A DNA stretch of 21,999 nt, from contig DAOUHO010000154.1 of the NCBI GenBank assembly GCA_034428595.1, positions 1 to 21,999 on the forward strand, in the 5' to 3' direction. The DNA is from JAJECS01 sp034428595. GTDB taxonomy: Bacteria; Chloroflexota; UBA11872. Both the position numbers and the translations under genes were made by a program. How positions within the stretch are numbered: the first letter of the stretch is position 1; each line of letters starts with the position of its first letter. Below the pieces are notes generated by a model, which saw nothing but the letters and a program-made list of their open reading frames with translations, had not been told where the DNA came from and did not search any database. Below, in pieces: positions 7,906-14,837 of the stretch.

Positions 7906-7943
7906 TTCGGCCTCGTGTCCTGCTCGTCACTCCCTGCGGGCGA

Positions 7944-8048
7944 TTAAGCATCCTCCGCCGCGCCCGGCGATCGAATCGAGCGCAGCGCCAATCCGAGGAG
8001 GAATCCGACCGCCAAGCCTAGCGCCAACCTGACGAGGCGTCCGCGCAT
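7944..8048 (-). CDS. 34-aa predicted membrane microprotein
   Basis: An ATG at 8048 opens 34 codons to a TAA at 7944. The peptide starts basic (MRGRLVRLA), has a continuous hydrophobic helix of about 16 residues (LALGLAVGFLLGLAL) and ends polar and acidic (RSIRSPGAAEDA). This fits a single-pass membrane microprotein with its N-terminus inside. A purine-rich GAGGGGGAAG lies 10-15 bases upstream. It sits just after a likely promoter and 140 nt before alaS, so it could be a true small protein or a leader peptide. Six of its 34 residues are Ala, with two Ala codons in a row near the end and another as the last codon, but Leu is even more common, so a classical alanine attenuator is not obvious. 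I do not recognise the family. Confidence 0.5.
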   Translation of the reverse strand: MRGRLVRLALGLAVGFLLGLALRSIRSPGAAEDA

Positions 8049-8073
8049 TTGCCGGTAGCTTCCCCCTCGCCGG

Positions 8074-8102
8074 AACCTACCATGACCATTATGTTAGGTC
8101 AA
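8074..8102 (-). promoter_or_regulatory. candidate sigma-70-type promoter for the alaS operon
   Basis: On the minus strand TTGACC (8102-8097, 5 of 6 to the -35 consensus) is followed after exactly 17 bases by TAGGTT (8079-8074, 3 of 6 to the -10). A CATAAT also lies inside the spacer. The site is in the only real gap of this block, between the small membrane protein gene and the 34-aa ORF, and would start transcription near 8067. The weak -10 keeps confidence moderate. Confidence 0.45.
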
Positions 8103-8115
8103 CGACTCCGACGGG

Positions 8116-8382
8116 CTACGACAGCAGGACGTGCGCAATGGCCACGCCCAGAACGCACCCGAGCAGCGCCGCGAGCACCGGCAGCCCGCCGATCATCAGA
8201 TACGTCGCGCCCAGCGGCGCCGCCATAAGCGCGCCGGCGGCGAATCCGCCCACGCCGAACGGCCAATACAGAATCCCCGCGCGCTGACGCCGTCCCACAA
8301 ATGCGTGAAAGAGAAACGCCACGATCGTGGCCAGCACGAGACCCAAGTAGACGTGCGGCGGGATGAGCAGAAAGACTTCCAC
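8116..8382 (-). CDS. small integral membrane protein, about 88 aa
   Basis: The GTG at 8382 comes one base after the cysteine desulfurase stop (TAG-C-GTG), with GGAAG nine bases upstream. The protein is very hydrophobic. One segment covers about 10-28 (YLGLVLATIVAFLFHAF); a basic turn GRRQR follows, and then two more helices run to the end (GVGGFAAGALMAAPLGA and MIGGLPVLAALLGCVLGVAI). It has the look of a three-helix inner-membrane protein. I do not recognise a family. A longer open frame reaching 8619 lies inside the desulfurase gene and is Arg/Pro-rich, so it is rejected as the N-terminus. Tight coupling suggests co-expression with the desulfurase. Confidence 0.7.
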   Translation of the reverse strand: MEVFLLIPPHVYLGLVLATIVAFLFHAFVGRRQRAGILYWPFGVGGFAAGALMAAPLGATYLMIGGLPVLAALLGCVLGVAIAHVLLS

Positions 8383-8383
8383 G

Positions 8384-9568
8384 CTAGCGTGCTTCCACGC
8401 GTGCCGGGATTGGCTGAGGCGCGGCGTGCAGGCGATTCGCGTGCCGGGCAATCGCCTCCGCGGCCCGCAGCACCTGGGCCCGCGTCGTATCCCGGCCAAG
8501 ACTGAGCCGCAGCGGTCCCCGGCGGTAAGCGGGCGGCAGCCCGAGCGCCTCGATGACATGGGACGGCTCAATCGAGCCCGCCTCACACGCAGCCCCCGAC
8601 GAGGCGTCGATGCCGTCAAGGTCCAGATTGATCAGCAAGGGCTCGGCGTCCACGTCGGCAAACGCGAAGCTGGCGATGGATGGCAACCGAAGAGTTGGAT
8701 GGCCGGTCAGGCGTGCGTGCGGCACATTCGCCAGAACGGCGTCGACCAATGCCCCCGACAGCTCGGCAAGCCGTGAGCTAAGGGTGCGCCGCGTCGCGCA
8801 GGCCGCGGTGACCGCATGCGCAAGGCCCACGGCGGCCGGCGTGTTCTCCGTACCTGCCCGACGACCCATCTCTTGCGCACCACCCCAGGCCAGCGGCTCC
8901 AGCTCCACACCGTCTCGCACGTAGAGCGCGCCGATGCCCTTGGGTCCATAGATCTTGTGACCTGACAGTGATAGCAGATCAACACCCAGTCGATCAACAT
9001 TTATGTCGAGTTGCCCCGCCGCCTGAACGGCGTCGGTATGGAAAAGCGCACCGGCCTCACGCGCCGTCTGAGCTAGCGCCGGGATGTCTTGCACCGTGCC
9101 AATCTCGTTGTTGGCCAGGGCGATGCTGACCAGAGCGGTGTCAGGCCGCAGGTGAGCCGCCAGCGTGTCCGGGGTCACCCGACCGTCGGCATCGACCGGA
9201 AGCTCGGATAGAGGAAACCCACGGTCGCGCAGCGCCCAAGCCGCGCGCAACACGGCGTGATGCTCAATGGCGCTCACCGCGGTGTGCCCGCGGTCACTCC
9301 GGCGAACCACGCCGGCAATGGCCAGGTTGTTGGCCTCGGTGCCGCCGGAGGTAAAGATGATCTCGTGCGGCTGCGCGCCGAGGGCGTCCGCCACTTGTCG
9401 CCGCGCGCGGTCGAGCTCGGCACGGGCGAGGCGGCCGGACGCGTGCACGCTCGACGGGTTGCCAAAGGGTCCGTCCAGAGCTTCGACCATGGCCCGCCGG
9501 ACAGCCGGATCGAGCGGCGTGGTGGCCGCGTGGTCCAGGTAGATGCGATCGCGCGTGGGTGTGGTCAT
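8384..9568 (-). CDS. cysteine desulfurase (NifS/IscS family)
   Basis: A 394-aa PLP-dependent class V aminotransferase-fold enzyme that takes sulfur from cysteine for Fe-S clusters or tRNA thiolation. Visible residues: the SGGTEANN cofactor site (74-81), His103 or His104 (EHHAV), Asp179 (HTDAVQA), PLP lysine Lys205 (SGHKIYGPKG), RAGTEN (237-242) and catalytic Cys328 in SSGAACEAGSIEPSHV. The short Cys-loop resembles the NifS/IscS group, not SufS. An ATG at 9568 with GAGG four bases upstream is preferred over the adjoining GTG at 9571. No Fe-S scaffold or tRNA thiolase lies next to it. In Bacillus a desulfurase gene with mnmA lies upstream of alaS, a loosely similar order. Confidence 0.95.
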   Translation of the reverse strand: MTTPTRDRIYLDHAATTPLDPAVRRAMVEALDGPFGNPSSVHASGRLARAELDRARRQVADALGAQPHEIIFTSGGTEANNLAIAGVVRRSDRGHTAVSAIEHHAVLRAAWALRDRGFPLSELPVDADGRVTPDTLAAHLRPDTALVSIALANNEIGTVQDIPALAQTAREAGALFHTDAVQAAGQLDINVDRLGVDLLSLSGHKIYGPKGIGALYVRDGVELEPLAWGGAQEMGRRAGTENTPAAVGLAHAVTAACATRRTLSSRLAELSGALVDAVLANVPHARLTGHPTLRLPSIASFAFADVDAEPLLINLDLDGIDASSGAACEAGSIEPSHVIEALGLPPAYRRGPLRLSLGRDTTRAQVLRAAEAIARHANRLHAAPQPIPARVEAR

Positions 9569-9782
9569 CACGCCTCAGGATAGGGCCGCGAGCGCGCTCG
9601 ACGCGCTGGTCGGTCGTCGCCTCCGGTCATTTCGGCGTCGCGCAACGGCCGGTCGCGACGCAACGTTTCCCACGAGCACCGGCCCTTCCGAGGCCTGCTG
9701 TGATAAATTCCTATTGTCCATCACGCGTCACTTTTAGCACGCCAGCGCTGCACGCGCGGCCACGTGATGTGCCCCCCATTCC
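9569..9782. other. divergent intergenic region
   Basis: This 214-bp gap separates the minus-strand desulfurase from the plus-strand SpoIID gene, so it must hold or lie near promoters for both. An AT-richer patch at 9701-9717 (TGATAAATTC and following) is the only -10-like material. I cannot pair it with a good -35 at correct spacing on either strand. No coding sequence is supported here. Confidence 0.4.
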
Positions 9783-11621
9783 ATGAGCAGCACTCGATCT
9801 ATCTCTCGGATGCGATTTTCTCGTCGGGCCGTGCTGTATACCGCAGTTACGGCCGCAGCGGCGGGTGTTGCGCCTTGGAGCGCGACGGTGTTCGCCCAGC
9901 AAGCGGCCATCGCCGTCGATTCGCTGTTCCAGGGGTTTTACGACCGCATGGGCGGCGCCGACGTCCTGGGCGATCCCCTCACCGCGCGTTACGAGCTGGA
10001 CGGCCGGCAGGTGCAGCTCTTCGAGAACTTCTTGCTCGAACATTGGCCTGAGAACAGCGGCACCGACTATGAGGTGCAGCCGGCGCTGCTCGGCGTCAAG
10101 GTTTCGGGGAACCGTTACTTCGGACAGGCGCAGCCGTTCCGCGACAGCAGCCAGGTGATCTACGTGCCGGAGACGCGGCAGTCCCTCCGGCTGGGCTTTC
10201 TCAGCTTTTGGCGCGACGGGGGAGGCGCCAACCTGTTTGGCTATCCGATTTCCGAGGAAGTTGTTGACGACGGAGTCACTGCGCAATGGTTTCAGCGCGG
10301 CAAGCTCACCTACGTCGCCGACCGCACGCCGGCAATTCAAATTGCCGATTTGGGCCGCACCTGGCTGAGCCAGGCGCAAGATGGCCTGGCCGCGGCCTAC
10401 GAGGTCAAAGCGCCGCCGGCAACGGTGCCGGGCGGATCCACCCCTGTTCGGCTGGTCTTTACCAATTCCGGTACGGACACGTGGGCGTCCAGCGGCGACG
10501 AGGCGGTGACGCTGGGGTTTCGATGGGCGGATCGTCATCCGCCACGCGACCGCGAGCCCCCCGGCTTCATTTCGTTACCGAACGATGTCGCGGCGGGTGA
10601 GAATGTTGAGCTGGAGACCTCGATTTCGCTGCCCACCGCACCGGGGCAATACCGCTTGCAGCCCGACTTGCGGCAGCAAGGCGAGTGGTTCTCGGCCAAG
10701 GGCGTGGCGGCGCCCATTGTGGAGACGCCCGCGCGACTCGCGGAGCCAGAGATGCGCGTTGGGCTGCTCGACATCAGCGATGACAACCCCGGGGTCACCA
10801 CCGCCACCATCACCTCCACCAATGGCCTGCGCATCGTCGACGAGGGCGGCAATGAGATGGCGGAGCTCGCGGCCGGCGAGTCCGTGGTCATTCACCGCGA
10901 CATCCCCGGCGAGCAGCAAGTGCTGCAGCTGCCGGGCGATGAGCGCGAGACCACCGTTGGTCGTGTCAAGATCTTCCCGCTGGCAGGCTCAATGCTGCGT
11001 CTGATGGAGGCAGCCCCGTGGACGACCTACCGAGGGTCGTTTGAGTTCGTCTGGCTGCCGCGCTATACGTCCGCCTGGTTGGTCAACATTCTTTCGCTGG
11101 AGGATTACCTGTCGGGCATTGCCGAGCAGGGTGACTACATTCCCTGGGAGGCTCTGCGGGCTTCCGCCATCGCCTTTCGCAGCTACGCCATGGCGACTCG
11201 GTCCGAACGCCGGGCCAGCAACCTGGAATTCGATGCGGCCGGATCCACGCATCATACGCCGACCATGTACACCCGGCATCAGGTCTATCACGGCATGGCG
11301 CGCGAGTTTTCCGGAACCCGTCTGCGCCAGGCGGTGGCCGATACTCGCGGACAAGTCATGACCTACGACGGCAAGACGATCATGGCTGTCTATTTCTCAC
11401 GCGCCGACGGGCATACCCGGAGCTGGCACGAGACGTGGGGTGGCGCCTACAAGCCCTGGGCCGTCGGGGTGCCCGATCCCTACAGCGTCGGGCAGACGCT
11501 CTTGGGACACGGAATCGGGCTGCCGTTGCGCAGCGCAAACGCGATGGCGGAGGCCGGCGCCAATGGCGAGCAGATCCTGGCCAGCTACTACACCGACGTG
11601 GACTTCGGTGCCATCTACTAG
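9783..11621 (+). CDS. exported SpoIID/LytB-domain protein with LGFP-like and Ig-like modules
   Basis: About 612 aa from ATG 9783; ATG 9810 is an alternative, and neither has a clear Shine-Dalgarno. The N-terminus has a twin-arginine-like signal (SRRAVLY, then an Ala-rich core and VFAQ). Residues 45-180 hold repeats with DRMGGADVLGDPLT and GANLFGYPISEE, like LGFP/cell-surface repeats. Residues 205-315 look like an NBR1-type Ig domain (VPGGSTPVRLVFTNSGTDTW). Residues 325-410 resemble the N-terminal part of SpoIID proteins. The SpoIID domain covers about 417-605, with NILSLEDYLSGIAEQGD (Glu448 is the likely match to the essential Glu88 of B. subtilis SpoIID), ALRASAIAFRSYAM, TRGQVMTYDGK, ADGHTRSW and GHGIGL. 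SpoIID cleaves denuded glycan strands during sporulation; here a vegetative wall role is more likely. Confidence 0.88.
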   Translation: MSSTRSISRMRFSRRAVLYTAVTAAAAGVAPWSATVFAQQAAIAVDSLFQGFYDRMGGADVLGDPLTARYELDGRQVQLFENFLLEHWPENSGTDYEVQPALLGVKVSGNRYFGQAQPFRDSSQVIYVPETRQSLRLGFLSFWRDGGGANLFGYPISEEVVDDGVTAQWFQRGKLTYVADRTPAIQIADLGRTWLSQAQDGLAAAYEVKAPPATVPGGSTPVRLVFTNSGTDTWASSGDEAVTLGFRWADRHPPRDREPPGFISLPNDVAAGENVELETSISLPTAPGQYRLQPDLRQQGEWFSAKGVAAPIVETPARLAEPEMRVGLLDISDDNPGVTTATITSTNGLRIVDEGGNEMAELAAGESVVIHRDIPGEQQVLQLPGDERETTVGRVKIFPLAGSMLRLMEAAPWTTYRGSFEFVWLPRYTSAWLVNILSLEDYLSGIAEQGDYIPWEALRASAIAFRSYAMATRSERRASNLEFDAAGSTHHTPTMYTRHQVYHGMAREFSGTRLRQAVADTRGQVMTYDGKTIMAVYFSRADGHTRSWHETWGGAYKPWAVGVPDPYSVGQTLLGHGIGLPLRSANAMAEAGANGEQILASYYTDVDFGAIY

Positions 11622-12597
11622 CGCCGCGCCCGCCGGACGCGGGCTCCAGGGTCGCGACCTGCTTTCTCTAGCAGACCTCAGCAGTGGCGATGTCGCGACC
11701 ATTCTGGACGCGGCCGCGCGGTTGAAGCTCGCCCAAGCCGACGGAATCCCCCACACGCTTCTGCCCGGGCGAACACTTGGGATGCTCTTTGAGAAAGCCT
11801 CCTTGCGCACCCGCACCACGTTCGTCGTGGGCATGGTTCATCTCGGGGGACAGGCCGTCGACCTGATGGCCGAGCACACGCAGATGGGCGTAAGGGAGTC
11901 CGTACCCGACATCGCTCGAAACCTCGAGCGCTGGGTTGACGGCGTCATGGCGCGGGTCTACGACCAAAACGTGCTGGAAGAGCTGGCCGAGAACTCGCGT
12001 GTGCCCGTCATCAACGGTCTCAGCGACCGCTTTCATCCCTGCCAAGTGCTGGCCGATCTGCTGACGCTCCGCGAACGCTTCGGCTCGCTTTCCGGCCGCA
12101 CCCTGGCGTATGTAGGCGACGGATTCAATGTGTGTCACTCCCTGCTGCTTGGCGGCGCCATGACCGGGCTGCACGTGCGCGTCGGGACGCCCAGTGGCTA
12201 CGAGCCCGACCCGGCCATCGTCGAGCAGGCGCGCGGGCTGGCTCGCGCCTCGGGCGCCAGGATCGAACTCGTCTCGAGCGCTGAGGCGGCCGTGCGAGAC
12301 GCCGACGCGATCTATACGGACTCGTGGGTGAGCATGGGCCTGGAGGACGAACGCGCCGCGCGCCTCGCCGCGTTCGGACCGTTTCAAGTGAATACCGATC
12401 TCATGGCCGGCGCACGGTCTCACGCCGTGTTCATGCACTGCCTGCCCGCCCATCGCGGGGAGGAAGTGACCGACGACGTGATGGACGGTCCGCAGTCCGT
12501 CGTCTTCGATCAAGCCGAGAATCGGCTCCACGTGCAAAAGGCGTTGCTCGTGCTGCTCATTGGCGGCGAGGCCGCCCTGCACGCCTTACCGCGATAG
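11608..12597 (+). CDS. argF: ornithine carbamoyltransferase
   Basis: Joins carbamoyl phosphate and ornithine into citrulline for arginine synthesis. From the GTG at 11608 the protein has 329 aa, slightly longer than the usual 305-315; the family N-terminus matches from about residue 15 (QGRDLLSLADLS). Carbamoyl phosphate motifs SLRTRT (65-70) and HPCQ (143-146) are intact. The ornithine loop DSWVSMG (238-244) and HCLP (277-280) distinguish it from aspartate carbamoyltransferase. This GTG overlaps the SpoIID gene by 14 bases and has no good Shine-Dalgarno, so it may depend on coupling. No other in-frame ATG or GTG lies near the conserved start. No other arginine gene is in the window. Confidence 0.95.
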   Translation: MPSTSAAPAGRGLQGRDLLSLADLSSGDVATILDAAARLKLAQADGIPHTLLPGRTLGMLFEKASLRTRTTFVVGMVHLGGQAVDLMAEHTQMGVRESVPDIARNLERWVDGVMARVYDQNVLEELAENSRVPVINGLSDRFHPCQVLADLLTLRERFGSLSGRTLAYVGDGFNVCHSLLLGGAMTGLHVRVGTPSGYEPDPAIVEQARGLARASGARIELVSSAEAAVRDADAIYTDSWVSMGLEDERAARLAAFGPFQVNTDLMAGARSHAVFMHCLPAHRGEEVTDDVMDGPQSVVFDQAENRLHVQKALLVLLIGGEAALHALPR

Positions 12598-12638
12598 TCA
12601 GGCCTAATTCCGCGCTACACTTGGCCCAGGCGCCAACG

Positions 12639-13484
12639 GTGGCAAAGCGGGCAGTGGAACAGCTCGAATACCTGATTCGTGAGTTCAGTTGGGGCGCCGC
12701 CGCGCAGATCATTCTCGTCGCGCTCCTCTTTCACGGCGTCTTGACGCTGATTCGCGGCACCCAGGCGGACATTCTGGTCCGCGGCGCCCTGGTGGTCCTG
12801 GTGGCCATTCTGGTGATTGGGCGCGTGCTGCAGCTGCCGTTGATCAATTGGATCGTGGAAAACGGCCTTATCCTGCTGTCGTTCGCAATGGTGGTGGTAT
12901 TCCAACCGGAAATCCGTCGGCTGCTTGAGCGCGTGGGGCGCACCGGAACGCTGGTTGCGCGGCCGTTTGGAACCACGTCTCCCGAGGATACCGAGGTGAT
13001 GATCGGAGAGGTCGTCACGGCGGTCGCGGCGCTCTCGGGGCGCGTATGGGGCTCGATCATCGTGATCCAGCGAACGGGAGGGCTCGACGAGTACGCCGCC
13101 ACCGGCACTCGCCTCGAGGCGCAGCTTTCGCAAGATTTGTTGCTGACGGCGTTTCATCCCGGCTCGGAGCTGCATGACGGCGCGCTGCTGGTGCGCGGAC
13201 GCATGGTGACGGCGGCGCACGTGATGTTGCCGCTAAGCGACGCACTCGGCCCGCAAGACCACGTGGGGACTCGCCATCGCGCCGGTCTGGGCATCACCGA
13301 GGTGTCGGACGCGATTGCCGTCATGACCTCGGAAGAAAGCGGCGGAATCTCGTTTGCCTCTGATGGTCGGCTCGAGCGGCACCTGACGCCGGACCAGTTG
13401 AGACGCCGACTGGAGACGGCCTTCCGAGTGCAGACCCGTGGGGCGGCGCTGCAAAGTCTGCCGGCCTGGATTTCACGCCGCTAG
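12639..13484 (+). CDS. cdaA: diadenylate cyclase CdaA
   Basis: A 281-aa membrane enzyme making c-di-AMP from two ATP. Three membrane segments are visible (about 20-40, 46-64, 69-89), followed by a linker and the DisA_N cyclase domain (about 105-250). Catalytic signatures DGA (180-182, in LHDGALLV) and RHR (212-214, in TRHRAGLGI) are present, so the enzyme should be active. The GTG at 12639 has AGG about nine bases upstream; TTG 12621 and GTG 12654 are alternatives. It is followed without a gap by cdaR, the usual order. In Firmicutes glmM comes next, but here a convergent gene occupies that place. Confidence 0.96.
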   Translation: MAKRAVEQLEYLIREFSWGAAAQIILVALLFHGVLTLIRGTQADILVRGALVVLVAILVIGRVLQLPLINWIVENGLILLSFAMVVVFQPEIRRLLERVGRTGTLVARPFGTTSPEDTEVMIGEVVTAVAALSGRVWGSIIVIQRTGGLDEYAATGTRLEAQLSQDLLLTAFHPGSELHDGALLVRGRMVTAAHVMLPLSDALGPQDHVGTRHRAGLGITEVSDAIAVMTSEESGGISFASDGRLERHLTPDQLRRRLETAFRVQTRGAALQSLPAWISRR

Positions 13485-14837
13485 GTGCGACGTCTCAGTC
13501 CTCAGGCGCTCTGGACGGCCCGCGCCCTGCGCTTCGCGCGCCACAGCCTCGGGGTCCGGTTTCTTGTGGCGCTCGCGCTGTCGGCGCTGGTGTGGGCCGG
13601 ACTCACCATTGAGGAAAACCCCGAGGCGACCGAATCCTTCCCCGGCCGCTTGATTGTGGAGCCGGTCGGCCTCGATACGCGCAGCCTTGTCCTCGTGGAG
13701 GAAATCGCGCCGGTGCGCGTGAGCGTGAAGGGGCCAAAGGTCAATCTCGCCAGTCTCACCGCCGATCATTTCGTGGCCAGAGTCGATCTCGGCGGGCTTG
13801 ACGCCGGACGGCATCAGGTCGACGTGGATGTGGTCGTGTCGGATTCGCAGGTTGAAGTCGTGCTCATCACGCCGGCAAACATTGCGGTCGAGCTCGATCC
13901 CGTCGTTGAGCGCAGCCTGCGAGTCAATGCCCGAATCGAGAGCGACGTAGCAACGGGATATCGGGCGGATCTTTCTGGAACTACCGCCGAGCCCGCCGAC
14001 GCCACCATCAGCGGCGCGTCATCGGCCGTTGACCGAGTGGCTCGCGTCCAGGCCGCGCTCAGCTTGGAGGGCGCGACGCGCGATGTCAGAGTCGAGGGGC
14101 TCTTGATTCCCGTGGATCGACAAGGTGTCGAGGTCGAGGACGTGCGCGTGGACCCGCCGACCGCGTTGGTCAACGTACCCGTCATCCGGATTACCAGCCG
14201 CAAGCGCGTGCCGGTGGTGCCGCGGATCGAAGGGACAGTCGCGCCATCGTTTTTCATTGCGCGGATTGGCGTCGTCCCGACAAGCGTCGAGATCGAGGGT
14301 GAGCCTGGGGCGCTCGAACGCGTGGACGCGGTGGAAACGTTGCCAGTCGACATCGCGGACGCCCGCGGCGACATCGAGCGCGAAGTCGGATTTCAGGCCA
14401 CCGAGGGCATCACCATCCGCAGCGATCAGCCATTCGCGCAGGTTGCGGTGGTCGTCGAACCGCTCGACGAAACCACCACCATTCAGGTGGCGGTGGTCCT
14501 GACGAATCTCGGCAGCGGCCTCCAGGCGATCGCCGACCAACCGTTTCTGCAGATTGTGATGTCGGGTCCCGCCGAGGTCCTGCAAGGCTTGCGCGGCGGC
14601 GACATCCTGGCGGAAGTCGATTTGAGCAATCGCGCGCCGGGCCTCCACCAAATCCGACCGGTGATCACGAATCCGGCGCCGGATACCCTGCGCATGGTGC
14701 GGCACACGCCGGCGGTCGTGGACGTGCGCATCTCACCGCTCGATGCCCCGAGCGCCGCCCCGGCGACGACCGCTATTCCCGGACCGGGCGGCGCGGTGCC
14801 GGCGGCCACGCCAACCCCGACCGCATCTGCCGGTTAG
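13485..14837 (+). CDS. cdaR: CdaR-type YbbR-domain protein
   Basis: A 450-aa extracytoplasmic partner of CdaA. One membrane anchor (about 22-42, VRFLVALALSALVWAGLTI) precedes a chain of beta-rich YbbR-like repeats up to about residue 425. Each repeat has a pattern like VRVSVKGP, ATISGASSAVDRV, SVEIEGEPGALERV and IVMSGPAEVLQGL. A Pro/Ala/Thr-rich tail ends the protein. In Gram-positives CdaR binds CdaA and tunes cyclase activity. The GTG start directly follows the cdaA TAG (TAGGTG), which supports coupled expression. Its stop abuts the stop of the convergent glycosyltransferase gene. Confidence 0.9.
   Translation: MRRLSPQALWTARALRFARHSLGVRFLVALALSALVWAGLTIEENPEATESFPGRLIVEPVGLDTRSLVLVEEIAPVRVSVKGPKVNLASLTADHFVARVDLGGLDAGRHQVDVDVVVSDSQVEVVLITPANIAVELDPVVERSLRVNARIESDVATGYRADLSGTTAEPADATISGASSAVDRVARVQAALSLEGATRDVRVEGLLIPVDRQGVEVEDVRVDPPTALVNVPVIRITSRKRVPVVPRIEGTVAPSFFIARIGVVPTSVEIEGEPGALERVDAVETLPVDIADARGDIEREVGFQATEGITIRSDQPFAQVAVVVEPLDETTTIQVAVVLTNLGSGLQAIADQPFLQIVMSGPAEVLQGLRGGDILAEVDLSNRAPGLHQIRPVITNPAPDTLRMVRHTPAVVDVRISPLDAPSAAPATTAIPGPGGAVPAATPTPTASAG

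Noticed and set aside
7804..7943. T-box riboswitch ahead of alaS
   Set aside because: A weak likeness (GGGTG followed by ACCGC) is present, but the exact 14-nt T-box sequence, a specifier stem with an Ala codon and a clear terminator/antiterminator pair are not seen.
5344..7947. 867-codon open frame on the plus strand antisense to alaS
   Set aside because: It is fully explained by the codon bias of a high-GC gene on the other strand. The translation is Arg/His/Gly-rich with no family features, while AlaS motifs on the minus strand are complete.
9711..10538. 275-codon minus-strand frame antisense to the SpoIID gene
   Set aside because: Low-complexity Arg/His-rich translation; the plus strand encodes recognisable signal, surface-repeat and SpoIID modules.
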